Source: an uncultured bacterium (GTDB lineage: Bacteria > Bacillota > Clostridia > Oscillospirales > Oscillospiraceae). From it: a DNA stretch of 64,000 nt. Position numbers and translations under genes: made by a program. Numbering within the stretch: position 1 is the stretch's first letter; every line of letters begins with the position of its first letter. Of the stretch, positions 1 to 9,468 are shown one piece after another. The stretch lies in the NCBI GenBank assembly GCA_947364395.1, contig CANASS010000003.1:30969-94968 (forward strand), given 5' to 3'. The notes beneath the pieces were generated by a model. It was not told where the DNA came from and made no database searches. It saw only the letters and a program-made list of their open reading frames with translations.

Positions 1-1
1 C

Positions 2-1333
2 ATCGGAAACGGAAGGCTCATCACACGCAGCGATACAAACCCCTATCTGGAAAACGGCGCGGTGGTGCTGGACGGGGAAGCCGTCCTGGAGACCGGGACC
101 CTGGAGGCCATGCGGGCCAAGTATCCCCAGGCGGAATTTGTGGACGCCCGGGGCGGGGTTATCATGCCCGGCCTCATCAACGTCCACACCCACATCTATT
201 CCGGCCTGGCCCGGGGCCTGGCCATCGACGGCTACAACCCCGGCAATTTCTTTGAGGTGCTGGACGGCCAGTGGTGGAACATCGACCGCCATCTCACCCT
301 GGACGGCACAAGGGCCTGTGCCTACGCCACCGTGCTGGACTGCATCCGGGACGGGGTGACCACCATCTTCGACCACCACGCCTCCTTCGGCCAGATCCCC
401 GATTCCCTGTTCGCCATCAAGGACGTATGCCGGGAGCTGGGTATGCGGGCCTGCCTGTGCTACGAGGTGTCCGAGCGGGACGGGGCGGAGAAGTGCGCCC
501 AGTCCATCCGGGAGAACGCGGAATTCGCCCGCTGGGCCAAGCAGGAAAACAGCGACATGATCAAGGCCATGTTCGGCGGCCACGCCCTGTTTACCATCTC
601 CGACAAGACCTTCGAGGAGATGGTAAAGGCCAACGACGGCATGACCGGCTTCCACATACACGTGGCCGAGGGCATGAACGACGTGTACGACTCCCTGAAA
701 AACTACGGCTGCCGCCCCATCAACCGCCTCCTGTACAACGGGGTCCTGGGGGAAAAGACCATGCTGGGCCACTGCATCCACGTCTCTCCGGCGGAAATGG
801 ACATCATCCGGGAGACCAACACCATGGTGTGTCATAATCCGGAGTCCAACATGGGCAACGCGGTGGGCTGCTCCCCGGTGCTGAAGCTTTTTGAGAAGGG
901 CATCCTCATCGGCCTGGGCACCGACGCGTACACCCACGACATGCTGGAATCCCTGAAAGTCCTGCTGCCCATGCAGCGGCACAACGCCTGCGACCCCAAC
1001 GTGGGCTGGGGCGAGGCCATGGGGATGCTGTTCCGCAACAACCCCGCCATCTGCGCCCGGTATTTCCAGAAGCCCCTGGGGGTGCTGGAGCCCGGGGCGG
1101 CGGCGGACGTGATCGTCATGGACTACAAGCCCTTCACCCCCTTCGGGGCGGACAACATCGACGGCCACATGCTCTTCGGCATGATGGGCAAGAACTGCCG
1201 CACCACCGTCATCAACGGCAGGGTGGTGTACAAGGACCGGGAGTTCGTGGGCATCGACGAGGACAGGATCAACGCCTGGACCCTGGAGCAGTCCAAGAAG
1301 CTGTGGGGCGGGCTGAACCATAGGAGCTACTGA
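2..1333 (+). CDS. ssnA: SsnA-type putative aminohydrolase (5' partial)
   Basis: Amidohydrolase-superfamily metal hydrolase of the SsnA family, found beside ygfK and molybdenum hydroxylase genes in anaerobic purine (urate) degradation loci; the exact substrate is not settled. The frame is open to the window edge and already reads IGNGRLITR, the usual start of this family, so only a few residues are missing; the ATG or GTG codons further in are internal. Metal-site motifs are visible: HTH within NVHTHIYSG, FHIHVAEG, LGHCIHV and GLGTDAYTHD. About 440 residues are present, which is full family length. It is followed by a 258-bp gap with a repeat element, then ygfK on the same strand. Family assignment is strong; reaction is inferred from context. 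Confidence 0.88.
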   Translation: MGNGRLITRSDTNPYLENGAVVLDGEAVLETGTLEAMRAKYPQAEFVDARGGVIMPGLINVHTHIYSGLARGLAIDGYNPGNFFEVLDGQWWNIDRHLTLDGTRACAYATVLDCIRDGVTTIFDHHASFGQIPDSLFAIKDVCRELGMRACLCYEVSERDGAEKCAQSIRENAEFARWAKQENSDMIKAMFGGHALFTISDKTFEEMVKANDGMTGFHIHVAEGMNDVYDSLKNYGCRPINRLLYNGVLGEKTMLGHCIHVSPAEMDIIRETNTMVCHNPESNMGNAVGCSPVLKLFEKGILIGLGTDAYTHDMLESLKVLLPMQRHNACDPNVGWGEAMGMLFRNNPAICARYFQKPLGVLEPGAAADVIVMDYKPFTPFGADNIDGHMLFGMMGKNCRTTVINGRVVYKDREFVGIDEDRINAWTLEQSKKLWGGLNHRSY

Positions 1334-1350
1334 GGCCTTGCCGGTCGGGC

Positions 1351-1565
1351 GTTCTTTTTCTTGAAAGAAAAAGAACCAAAAAGAACTTTTGGGCAAAGCT
1401 CCGCTTTGCTTCCTGGTCATGCTGAACAATTCAGGTCACGATATTGTGAATTCAACAGCCAAACAAAGTTTCGCGATCAAAGTTTTTTGCCCCGCTTTTT
1501 TACAAAAAACGGGCGGGGTCCAGGGGCAGCGCCCCTGGCAGGGGTCTGGGGACAGCGTCCCCAGC
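1351..1565. repeat. Intergenic repeat element, family 1 copy A
   Basis: Non-coding stretch between ssnA and ygfK. It opens with a near-perfect hairpin (TTCTTTTTCTT / AAGAAAAAGAA), then a T/A-rich middle, then a run ending in CCCCGC followed by T6 and a matching A-rich/GGGCGGGG arm, and closes with GGGGTCTGGGG-like sequence. The same layout recurs at 15653-15835 before hyuA. The opening hairpin could also act as a terminator. Confidence 0.6.
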
Positions 1566-1591
1566 AGCAAATTATAATGGAGGTCACAACA

Positions 1592-4585
1592 ATGAGCGAC
1601 ATCATGCGGCCCATGCCCTTCGCCCAGCTGATGGACTGGGCGCTCACCGAGTACAAAAACCAGGGCAGTATTTTCGGCGTGTCCAAGCTGGTGAAGCACA
1701 CCAGCGGCAAGGCCCTGCCCATTTTTGAGGAGAAGATCGAATCCCCCTACGGCCCCGCCGCCGGTCCCCACACCCAGCTGGCCCAGAACATCGTTGCGGC
1801 CTACGCCGCCGGGGCCCGGTTCTTTGAGCTGAAAACCGTCCAGATCATGGACGGGGAGGAGCTGTCCAAGTGCGTCAGCAAGCCCTGCATCACCGCCGGG
1901 GATGAGTGCTACAACTGCGAGTGGTCCACCGAACTCACTGTGCCCCAGGCCTACGCCGAGTACGTCAAGGCCTGGTGGGCCTGCAAGCTGCTGGCAAAGG
2001 AACTGGGGCTGGGCGCCCCGGACGGTTTCGTGTTCAACATGTCCGTGGGCTACGACCTGGCGGGCATCCGAAGCGAGAAGATCGACAAATACATCGAGGG
2101 CATGAAGGACGCCTCCGGCAGCGAGGTGTGGAAGGAGTGCCTGGACTGGTCGCTGGCCAGCCTGAGCCGGTTTGAGAACGTGGATGAGGGCTATGTGAAG
2201 TCCGTCTCCCCTCGTGTGTCCGCCTCTATCACCGAGTCCACCCTCCACGGCTGTCCCCCCGACGAGATCGAGCGCATCGCCACCTACCTGATTGCGGAAA
2301 AGAGCCTGAACACCTACGTGAAGTGCAACCCCACCCTGCTGGGCTACGACTTCGCCCGCAAAACCCTGGACAGCCTGGGCTACGACTACATCGTGTTCGA
2401 CGACCACCACTTCCTGGAGGACCTCCAGTGGGCGGACGCGGTGCCCATGTTCCACAGGCTCCAGAAGCTGTGCCGGGAGCGGGGGCTGGAATTCGGCGTG
2501 AAGCTCACCAACACCTTCCCGGTGGATGTGGCGGCGGGAGAGCTGCCCAGCAACGAGATGTACATGTCCGGCCGGTCCCTGTACCCCCTGTCCCTCTCCC
2601 TGGCGGAGAGGCTGGCCAAGGAGTTCGACGGTAAGCTGCGCATCTCCTACTCCGGCGGGGCGGACGCCGCCTCTATCCGGGGGCTGTTCGACGCGGGCAT
2701 CTGGCCCGTCACCATGGCCACCACCGTGCTCAAGCCCGGCGGATACCAGCGGTTCAACCAGATCGGCGGCCTGCTGGCGGACATCGGGTACGGCCCGTGG
2801 CAGGGGGTGGACCAGGCCAGGGTGGCCGCCCTGGTGGAAGCCATTCCGGCGGACGGCCACTGGACCAAGCCCATCAAGCCCATCCCCAGCCGCAAGACGG
2901 ACAAAAAGGTGCCCCTGGTGGACTGCTTCCAGGCCCCCTGCCGGTCCGGCTGTCCCATCCAGCAGGACATACCCGCCTATCTCATGGCGGTGAACGCAGG
3001 AAAGTACGAAGAAGCCCTGGAGATCATCACCCGGCGCAACCCCCTGCCCTTTATCACCGGGACCATCTGTTCCCACCGCTGCCAGGACAAGTGCATGAGA
3101 AACGCCTATGACGAGAGCGTCTATATCCGGGTCCAGAAGCTGAAGGCGGCCCAGGGGGGCTTCGCCTCCCTGCTGCCCAAGCTGAAGCCGGGAGCTGCGG
3201 TCAGCGGCAAAAAGGTTGCCGTCGTGGGCGGCGGCCCCGCGGGCATGGCGGCGGCCTTCTTCCTGGGCCGGGCCGGGGTGGACGTGACCCTCTTCGAGGC
3301 CAGGGACGCCCTGGGCGGCATCGTCCGCCACGTGATCCCGGCGTTCCGCATCGGCCATGAGGCCATCGACAACGACGTGAAGCTGATGGAGGCCATGGGG
3401 GTGAAGGTCCACCTGAACACCCGCATCGGCGATATCAAGTCCCTGCTGAACGTCTACACCGCCGTGGTGGTGGCCGTCGGGGCCTGGAACCACGGCTCCG
3501 CCGGGCTGGAGTACGGGGAGGAGCTGAACGTGATCTCCTTCCTGGAGGCCGCCAAGAAGGCCCCGGACACCCTGGAGCTGGGGGAGAACGTGGTGGTGGT
3601 GGGCGGCGGCAACACCGCCATGGACGCCGCCCGGGCCGCCAAACGCATCCCCGGCGTGAAGAAGGTGTCCCTGGTGTACCGCCGCACAAAACGGTACATG
3701 CCCGCCGACCAGGAGGAGCTGGAGCTGGCTGTGGCCGACGGCGTGGAGTTCCGGGAGCTGCTGGCCCCCGTGGGGGTCAAGGACGGAACCCTCACCTGCC
3801 GGGTGATGGAGCTGGGCGCTCCCGACGCCTCCGGGCGGCGCTCCCCGGTGGACACGGGCCGGACGGCGGAGGTGGCCGCCGACACGGTGATCGCCGCCGT
3901 GGGCGAGAAGGTGGACACCGCCTTGTATGCCGGCAGCGGCCTGGCTGTGGACAGCCGGGGCAAGGCTGTGGTAAACTTGGAGACGATGGAGTCCAGCGTG
4001 AAGGGCGTCTACGTGGTGGGCGACGGCCAGAAGGGCCCCGGCACGGTGGTGGAGGCCATCGCGGGGGCTATGAAGGCGGCGAAGGCCATCCAGGACTTCG
4101 ACACAGACGCCTTTGCGGACAAGAACGTCAACCCGGACTACGCCGCCCCCCTGGCCAAGCGGGGGGACCTGTGCGCCGGCTGCGCCTCCTGTGAAGAGAA
4201 CCGCTGCCTGGGCTGCGCCACCGTGTGCGAGACCTGCACCGAGGTGTGCCCCAACCGGGCCAACGCGGCCATCCGGGTGGAGGGGATGCGCCAGCGGCAG
4301 ATCGTCCACGTGGACGGCATGTGCAACGAGTGCGGCAACTGCGCGGTGTTCTGCCCCTACGACAGCGCCCCCTATCGGGACAAGTTCACCCTGTACTGGA
4401 GCCTGGAGGACTTTGAGCACAGCGAGAACCAGGGCTTCCTGCGCCTGGAGGGGTACAAGACCCTGGTGCGTTTCGCCGGAGAGGTGAAGGAGTACGACGT
4501 GTCCGATTCCGGCTGCGGGCTGTACGACCCCCTGCGCCGCCTGATCCGCGCGGTGTACGACAATTACAGCTATCTGCTGGGTTAA
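1592..4585 (+). CDS. ygfK: YgfK, putative selenate reductase subunit / Fe-S flavoprotein
   Basis: Large iron-sulfur flavoprotein of the YgfK family (997 residues from this start; the E. coli protein is slightly over 1000). The N-terminal ~430 residues resemble dihydroorotate dehydrogenase. From about residue 449 there is a glutamate-synthase-small-subunit-like part: a Cys motif (CRSGCPIQQD), an FAD Rossmann motif (VAVVGGGPAGMAAA, about residue 538) and an NAD(P) motif (VVVVGGGNTAMDAA, about 667). From about residue 859 there are many CxxC clusters, including CNECGNCAVFCP. The start is ATG 1592 behind a GGAGG site; the open frame reaches back to 1361 but that part encodes repeat sequence. Published genetics on gut bacteria links ygfK to anaerobic urate use; an electron-transfer or reductase role is inferred. 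Confidence 0.9.
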   Translation: MSDIMRPMPFAQLMDWALTEYKNQGSIFGVSKLVKHTSGKALPIFEEKIESPYGPAAGPHTQLAQNIVAAYAAGARFFELKTVQIMDGEELSKCVSKPCITAGDECYNCEWSTELTVPQAYAEYVKAWWACKLLAKELGLGAPDGFVFNMSVGYDLAGIRSEKIDKYIEGMKDASGSEVWKECLDWSLASLSRFENVDEGYVKSVSPRVSASITESTLHGCPPDEIERIATYLIAEKSLNTYVKCNPTLLGYDFARKTLDSLGYDYIVFDDHHFLEDLQWADAVPMFHRLQKLCRERGLEFGVKLTNTFPVDVAAGELPSNEMYMSGRSLYPLSLSLAERLAKEFDGKLRISYSGGADAASIRGLFDAGIWPVTMATTVLKPGGYQRFNQIGGLLADIGYGPWQGVDQARVAALVEAIPADGHWTKPIKPIPSRKTDKKVPLVDCFQAPCRSGCPIQQDIPAYLMAVNAGKYEEALEIITRRNPLPFITGTICSHRCQDKCMRNAYDESVYIRVQKLKAAQGGFASLLPKLKPGAAVSGKKVAVVGGGPAGMAAAFFLGRAGVDVTLFEARDALGGIVRHVIPAFRIGHEAIDNDVKLMEAMGVKVHLNTRIGDIKSLLNVYTAVVVAVGAWNHGSAGLEYGEELNVISFLEAAKKAPDTLELGENVVVVGGGNTAMDAARAAKRIPGVKKVSLVYRRTKRYMPADQEELELAVADGVEFRELLAPVGVKDGTLTCRVMELGAPDASGRRSPVDTGRTAEVAADTVIAAVGEKVDTALYAGSGLAVDSRGKAVVNLETMESSVKGVYVVGDGQKGPGTVVEAIAGAMKAAKAIQDFDTDAFADKNVNPDYAAPLAKRGDLCAGCASCEENRCLGCATVCETCTEVCPNRANAAIRVEGMRQRQIVHVDGMCNECGNCAVFCPYDSAPYRDKFTLYWSLEDFEHSENQGFLRLEGYKTLVRFAGEVKEYDVSDSGCGLYDPLRRLIRAVYDNYSYLLG

Positions 4586-4592
4586 TTAACCT

Positions 4593-4711
4593 GTAGGGCG
4601 CGGCGACCCGGCGCGCCGTTGATCCCGGAGACATTCGTGGGACGCGGCGGGCCGGGGTCGTCCCGCCCTGCGAAGGGTATGTGCAGGGCGCGGCGGTTCC
4701 GCCCTGCACAC
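4593..4711. repeat. REP-like palindromic repeat, family 2 copy A
   Basis: GC-rich intergenic palindrome between ygfK and the xanthine dehydrogenase gene. It begins GTAGGGCGCGGCGACC and ends GTCGTCCCGCCCTGC near 4671. A second small hairpin (GTGCAGGGCG / CGCCCTGCAC) follows at about 4681-4711. Related copies lie at 13129-13275 and 14565-14634. Confidence 0.7.
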
Positions 4712-4743
4712 CATGTGGAAAACCAAACGGGAGGGAATACCTA

Positions 4744-7332
4744 ATGAGCGAGACCTACAGCTTTACCGTCAACGGCGTGGTCCGGGAGACGGAGGAGGAC
4801 AAACCTCTGCTGCGCTACCTCCGGGACGACCTGCGCCTGACCTCCTGCAAGGACGGGTGCAGCGAGGGGGCCTGCGGCACCTGCACCATCCTTGTGGACG
4901 GGCGGGCTATGCGGGCCTGCATCCTCACTACCAGGAAAGCGGCGGGCAAACATATCCTCACCGTGGAGGGGCTGACCGTGGCGGAGAAGGAAGCCTTTGT
5001 CTACGCCTTCGGCAAGGTGGGGGCGGTGCAGTGCGGCTTCTGCATCCCCGGCATGGTCATCTCCGGCAAGGCCCTGCTGGACCAGAACCCCAGCCCCACT
5101 GAGGCGGACATCAAAAAGGCCATCCGGGGCAACGTGTGCCGGTGCACCGGCTACAAGAAGATCATCGAGGGCATCTCCCTGGCCGGGGCCATCCTCCGGG
5201 GGGAGGCCCAGATTGACCCGGACCTGGAGAAGGGGGACGTGTTCGGGGTGGGGGACCGGGCCTTCCGCATCGACGTGCGCCCCAAGGTGCTGGGCTATGG
5301 CCAGTACCCCGACGACGTGTATATGGACGGCATGGTTTACGCCTCCGCCGTCCGCTCCCAGTACCCCAGGGCCAGAGTGCTGAACATCGACGCCGCCCCC
5401 GCCCTGGCCCTGCCGGGGGTGCTGGCGGTGCTGACGGCGGAGGACGTGCCCAACAACAAGGTGGGCCACATCCAGCAGGACTGGGACGTGATGATCGCCA
5501 AGGGGGACGTGACCCGCTGCGTGGGGGACGCCATCTGTCTCGTTATCGCCGAGAGCGAATATATCCTGAAGCAGGCCAAGGTCGCCGTGAAAATCGAGTA
5601 CGAGCCCCTGGACCCCGTCCGGGATATCCACGAGGCCATGGCTGAAAACGCCCCCAGGGTCCACTCCAAGGGAAACCTGTGCCAGTCCCGCCACGTGGCC
5701 CGGGGGGACGCCAGGACGGCGCTGGCCAACTCCAAATATGTGGTCACCCAGAGCTACAAGACCCCCTTCACCGAGCACGCCTTTTTGGAGCCGGAGTGCG
5801 CCGTGGCCTTCCCCTACAAAAACGGGGTGAAGGTGTACTCCACCGATCAGGGCGTCTACGACACCCGCCACGAGATCGCCATCATGCTGGGCTGGGACCA
5901 GGAGCGCATCGTGGTGGAAAATAAGCTGGTGGGGGGCGGCTTCGGCGGCAAGGAGGACGTTTCGGTGCAGCATCTGGCGGCGCTGGCGGCCTTGAAGGCG
6001 GACCGCCCGGTGAAGGTGAAGCTATCCCGCCAGGAGTCCATCAATTTCCATCCCAAGCGACACGCCATGGAGGGGACCTTTACCCTGGGCTGTGACGAGA
6101 ACGGCATCTTCACCGCCCTGGACTGCGACATCTATTTCGACACCGGGGCCTACGCCTCTCTGTGCGGGCCGGTGCTGGAGCGGGCCTGCACCCACTCCGT
6201 GGGGCCCTACTGCTACCAGAATACCGACATACGGGGGTATGGTTATTACACCAACAATCCCCCCGCCGGGGCCTTCCGGGGCTTCGGCGTGTGCCAGAGC
6301 GAGTTCGCCCTGGAGTCCACCATCAACCTGCTGGCGGAGAAGGTGGGGATATCCCCCTGGGAGATCCGCTGGCGCAACGCCATCGAGCCGGGAAAGGTTC
6401 TGCCCAACGGCCAGATCGCCGACTGCTCCACCGCCCTGAAGGAAACCCTTCTGGCCGTCAAGGACGCCTTTGAGTCTAACCCCGGCCGGGCGGGCATCGC
6501 CTGCGCCATGAAGAACGCCGGGGTGGGGGTGGGCCTGCCCGACAAGGGCCGGTGCAAACTGGTGGTGGAGGAGGGGACCGTCAAGCTGTACTCCGCCGCC
6601 TCCGACATCGGCCAGGGCTGCGCCACCGTGTTTTTGCAGATCCTGTCCCAGGCCGCCGGGCTCCCCCTGGAGAACATGCGGAACATGGGCAGCAATTCCG
6701 AGCTGTCCCCCGACTCGGGCACCACCTCCGGCTCCCGCCAGACCCTCATCACCGGCGAGGCGGTGCGCATGGCCGCCGTGGAGCTGAAGGCCGCCCTGGA
6801 CCAGGCAGGCGGGGACCTGTCCGCCCTGGAAGGCCGGGAGTTCTTCGCCGAGTTCTTCGATCCCACCGACAAGCTGGGGGCGGACAAGCCCAACCCCAAG
6901 AGTCACGTGGCCTACGGCTTCGCCACCCACGTGGCGGTGCTGGACGGCGACGGGAGGGTGAAGGAGGTCTGGGCCGCCCACGACTCGGGCAAGGTGGTGA
7001 ACCCCACCTCCATTCAGGGCCAGATCGAGGGCGGAGTGCTCATGGGGCTGGGCTATGCCCTCACCGAGGATTTCCCCTTGAAAGACTGCGTGCCCACGGC
7101 CAAGTTCGGCACCCTGGGCCTGATGCGGGCGGACCAGATCCCCGACATTCACGCCATCTATGTGGAGAAGGAGGAGCTGCTTCCCTTCGCCTACGGGGCC
7201 AAGGGCATCGGCGAGATCGCCACCATCCCCACCGCTCCGGCGGTTCAGGGGGCCTACTACGCCATGGACCATGTGCTGCGCACCAGCCTGCCCATGGAAA
7301 ACACCTTCTACAAAAAGCCGAAGAGAGGTTGA
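4744..7332 (+). CDS. xdhD: Fused molybdenum xanthine dehydrogenase (XdhD-like)
   Basis: Molybdenum hydroxylase that oxidises a purine ring carbon, most likely xanthine/hypoxanthine chemistry given the locus. 862 residues. The N-terminus carries two 2Fe-2S domains: plant-type cysteines (C39, C44, C47, C59 in CSEGACGTC context) and the CGFC ... CRCTGY pair around residues 100-140. The molybdopterin domain runs from about residue 190 with GGFGGKED, GAFRGFGVCQ, GQGCATV and GAKGIGE, the last holding the catalytic Glu. There is no FAD domain, so it is a fusion of small and large subunits like the selenium-dependent xanthine dehydrogenase family. ATG 4744 is chosen because the upstream frame encodes repeat DNA. 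Electrons may pass to YgfK. yqeB/yqeC-type selenium maturation genes are not in this window. Confidence 0.9.
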   Translation: MSETYSFTVNGVVRETEEDKPLLRYLRDDLRLTSCKDGCSEGACGTCTILVDGRAMRACILTTRKAAGKHILTVEGLTVAEKEAFVYAFGKVGAVQCGFCIPGMVISGKALLDQNPSPTEADIKKAIRGNVCRCTGYKKIIEGISLAGAILRGEAQIDPDLEKGDVFGVGDRAFRIDVRPKVLGYGQYPDDVYMDGMVYASAVRSQYPRARVLNIDAAPALALPGVLAVLTAEDVPNNKVGHIQQDWDVMIAKGDVTRCVGDAICLVIAESEYILKQAKVAVKIEYEPLDPVRDIHEAMAENAPRVHSKGNLCQSRHVARGDARTALANSKYVVTQSYKTPFTEHAFLEPECAVAFPYKNGVKVYSTDQGVYDTRHEIAIMLGWDQERIVVENKLVGGGFGGKEDVSVQHLAALAALKADRPVKVKLSRQESINFHPKRHAMEGTFTLGCDENGIFTALDCDIYFDTGAYASLCGPVLERACTHSVGPYCYQNTDIRGYGYYTNNPPAGAFRGFGVCQSEFALESTINLLAEKVGISPWEIRWRNAIEPGKVLPNGQIADCSTALKETLLAVKDAFESNPGRAGIACAMKNAGVGVGLPDKGRCKLVVEEGTVKLYSAASDIGQGCATVFLQILSQAAGLPLENMRNMGSNSELSPDSGTTSGSRQTLITGEAVRMAAVELKAALDQAGGDLSALEGREFFAEFFDPTDKLGADKPNPKSHVAYGFATHVAVLDGDGRVKEVWAAHDSGKVVNPTSIQGQIEGGVLMGLGYALTEDFPLKDCVPTAKFGTLGLMRADQIPDIHAIYVEKEELLPFAYGAKGIGEIATIPTAPAVQGAYYAMDHVLRTSLPMENTFYKKPKRG

Positions 7333-7338
7333 TCCCCG

Positions 7339-8430
7339 ATGAAAAAGCGCCTGTTAAGCCTGATGCTGCTGTCTGCCCTGCTGGTCCAGCTGCTGTCCGG
7401 CTGTGCCGCCGGGGTCCAGGAGAGTGCCCAGCCCTCCAACCCACCCTCCGCCCCCGCCGCTGAGACGGTTTCGCCCGAGCCCGCTGAGACCGAGCCCGCT
7501 CAGTCCGGCCCCATCACCGTCACCGATCAAGCGGGGAGGACGGTCGCGCTGGAAAAGCCCGCCGAAAAAATCGTGTCCTGCTACTATCTGGTTACCGGGT
7601 CCCTGCTGACCCTGGGCCAGAAGGACAAGATTGTGGGCGTCGAGTTGAAGGCCGGCAGCCGGGAGCTGTACAAGCTGGCCGCCCCGGACTTTCTGGACCT
7701 GCCCGGGGTGGGGTCCGGCAAGGAGACCAATATCGAAGCCATCGCCGCCCTGGAACCCGACCTGGTGCTGCTGCCCAAGAAGCAGCTGGAGGCCGCCGAG
7801 ACGTTGACCGGCCTGGGCATCCCCACGGCGGTGGTGGAGCCGGAGACCTACGAGGCGTTTAACGGGCTCATCACCATGCTGGGGATGCTGTGCGGCTGCG
7901 AGGACAAGGCGGCGGCGCTCACCGCCTATTACGACGGCGTGGCGGACCGGGTCTCCGCCCTGACCAGGGATGTGGAAAAGCCCGCCGTCTATCTGGCGGG
8001 GGAGGCGTCCTGGCTGCGCACCTGCGCGGGGGGGATGTACCAGCGGGAGCTGATTGAGATGGCGGGCGGGACCTGCGTGTCCGCCGGGCTGGAGGGCTCC
8101 AAGTGGGCGGACGTCTCCGCCGAGCAGCTGGCCGCCTGGGACCCGGAGGTGATCTTCTCCGTGTCCTACGCGGAGTACACCCTGGACGACATCCGAAACG
8201 ACGCCGCCCTGTCCGGGCTGAAGGCGGTGGCCGGCGATCAGCTGTACATCGTGCCGTCGGAGATCGAGGCCTGGGATTACCCCCAGCCCTCCTCCGTCCT
8301 GGGCCTGCTGTGGATGACCCATATCCTTCACCCGGAGCTGGTGAGCCGGGAGGAGTATGTGAAGGAGGCCCAGGATTTCTACCGAACCTATTTCCAGCTG
8401 GAGGTCACAGAGGAACAGCTGGGCATCTGA
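7339..8430 (+). CDS. Substrate-binding lipoprotein of a metal/oxyanion ABC importer
   Basis: Periplasmic-binding-protein-like lipoprotein (363 residues) of the TroA/BtuF/FepB fold. It has a Lys-Lys-Arg start, a hydrophobic stretch and a lipobox LSGC giving an acylated cysteine at about residue 22, then a Pro/Ser/Ala-rich linker, then the binding domain starting TVTDQAGRTVALEKPAEKIV. It is followed by a FecCD permease and an ATPase, so it delivers substrate to a type II importer. This family binds Fe-siderophores, cobalamin, heme or, in MolBC-type systems, molybdate. Because it begins 6 bp after a molybdoenzyme gene, molybdate or tungstate is the favoured substrate, but this is inference only. 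Confidence 0.85.
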   Translation: MKKRLLSLMLLSALLVQLLSGCAAGVQESAQPSNPPSAPAAETVSPEPAETEPAQSGPITVTDQAGRTVALEKPAEKIVSCYYLVTGSLLTLGQKDKIVGVELKAGSRELYKLAAPDFLDLPGVGSGKETNIEAIAALEPDLVLLPKKQLEAAETLTGLGIPTAVVEPETYEAFNGLITMLGMLCGCEDKAAALTAYYDGVADRVSALTRDVEKPAVYLAGEASWLRTCAGGMYQRELIEMAGGTCVSAGLEGSKWADVSAEQLAAWDPEVIFSVSYAEYTLDDIRNDAALSGLKAVAGDQLYIVPSEIEAWDYPQPSSVLGLLWMTHILHPELVSREEYVKEAQDFYRTYFQLEVTEEQLGI

Positions 8431-8475
8431 CCTGTTTTGTGGTATCATCTTAACTGAAGAAGGGAGGCTTCCGGC

Positions 8476-9468
8476 ATGAAAAGACGATCCTGGCTGGGAT
8501 TGGCTGCGCTGCTGGCGGCCTCCTTTCTGCTGTCCTGCCTGTGGGGGCGGTATCCCCTGACCTTCTCCGACCTGTGGGAAATTCTCTCCGGCCAAGCGGC
8601 GGGGACCATGAAGGAAAACGTGTTCTGGAACATCCGGGTGGCCCGCACCTGCGTCGCAGCCCTGTGCGGCGGGGCCCTGTCCCTGGCGGGCTTCGCCTAT
8701 CAGGGGCTGTTCCGCAATCCCCTGGTGTCCCCCGACGTGCTGGGGGTGAGCGGTGGGGCCTCGGTGGGGGCCATCTGTGCCATCTTGTTCTGGGGCGGGT
8801 CCATAGCGGCCCTTCAGCTCTTCTCCTTCGCGGGCGGGCTGGCGGCGGTGGCCCTATCCCTGCTGCTGGCCCGGGCCATCGGGGGCAACCGCTATTTCAA
8901 CCTCATCGTGTCCGGCATCATCCTGGGAGCCCTGGCCAACGCCGCCATCATGGCCCTGAAATACATGGCCGACCCCGCCCAGGAGCTGGCGGTCATTGAC
9001 TACTGGCTCATGGGCAGCTTCGGTCTGGCCAATTGGGACAAGTTCCGGAGCGCCGCCCCGCTGATCCTCATTGCCGGGGCGGTGCTGGTCCTCCTGCGCT
9101 ACCGGATGAAGGTGCTCACCCTGGGAGATGAGGAGGCCGCCGCCCTGGGGGTGGCGGTGGTGCCGGTGCGTCTGGTCTGCATCGGCTGCGCCACGGTGCT
9201 GACGGCGGCCAGCGTGTCGGTAAGCGGCATCGTGTCCTGGGTGGGGCTCATCGTTCCCCATCTGGTGCGCTCGGTGCTGGGAGACGACTTTGAGGCCAAC
9301 CTCTTCCAGTCCATCCTGTGCGGGGCCTCCCTGCTGCTGCTGGCCGACACCCTGGCCCGGAGCCTGCTGCCCTCAGAGATCCCCATCAGCATCCTCACCT
9401 CCCTCATCGGGGCGGTCTTTCTGGCGCTGTTCCTCATCCGTCGGCAAAGGAGGGAGCGGCCATGCTGA
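8476..9468 (+). CDS. FecCD-family ABC transporter permease
   Basis: Integral membrane permease, 330 residues, of the BtuC/FecCD/MolB type with about ten hydrophobic segments. Typical family sequences are visible: GGALSLAGFAYQGLFRNPL, PDVLGVSGGAS and, near the end, ISWVGLIVPH-like sequence (VSGIVSWVGLIVPHLVR) for the coupling region. The start ATG follows GGGAGG. Its stop overlaps the ATPase start by 7 bases (ATGCTGA), a sign of translational coupling. It forms the transmembrane dimer for the lipoprotein at 7339-8430. Confidence 0.88.
   Translation: MKRRSWLGLAALLAASFLLSCLWGRYPLTFSDLWEILSGQAAGTMKENVFWNIRVARTCVAALCGGALSLAGFAYQGLFRNPLVSPDVLGVSGGASVGAICAILFWGGSIAALQLFSFAGGLAAVALSLLLARAIGGNRYFNLIVSGIILGALANAAIMALKYMADPAQELAVIDYWLMGSFGLANWDKFRSAAPLILIAGAVLVLLRYRMKVLTLGDEEAAALGVAVVPVRLVCIGCATVLTAASVSVSGIVSWVGLIVPHLVRSVLGDDFEANLFQSILCGASLLLLADTLARSLLPSEIPISILTSLIGAVFLALFLIRRQRRERPC

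Noticed and set aside
1436..4420. 994-codon open frame on the minus strand opposite ygfK
   Set aside because: It is a shadow of a GC-rich gene: His/Val/Gly-rich low-complexity product, no ribosome site, while the plus-strand protein has full family motifs. The same holds for the long minus-strand frames opposite ygeY, ygeW, trkH and the ParB gene.
7333..7400. Molybdenum-cofactor riboswitch before the ABC importer
   Set aside because: The gap to the preceding gene is only 6 bases, leaving no room for one; none was recognised before ygfK or xdhD either.
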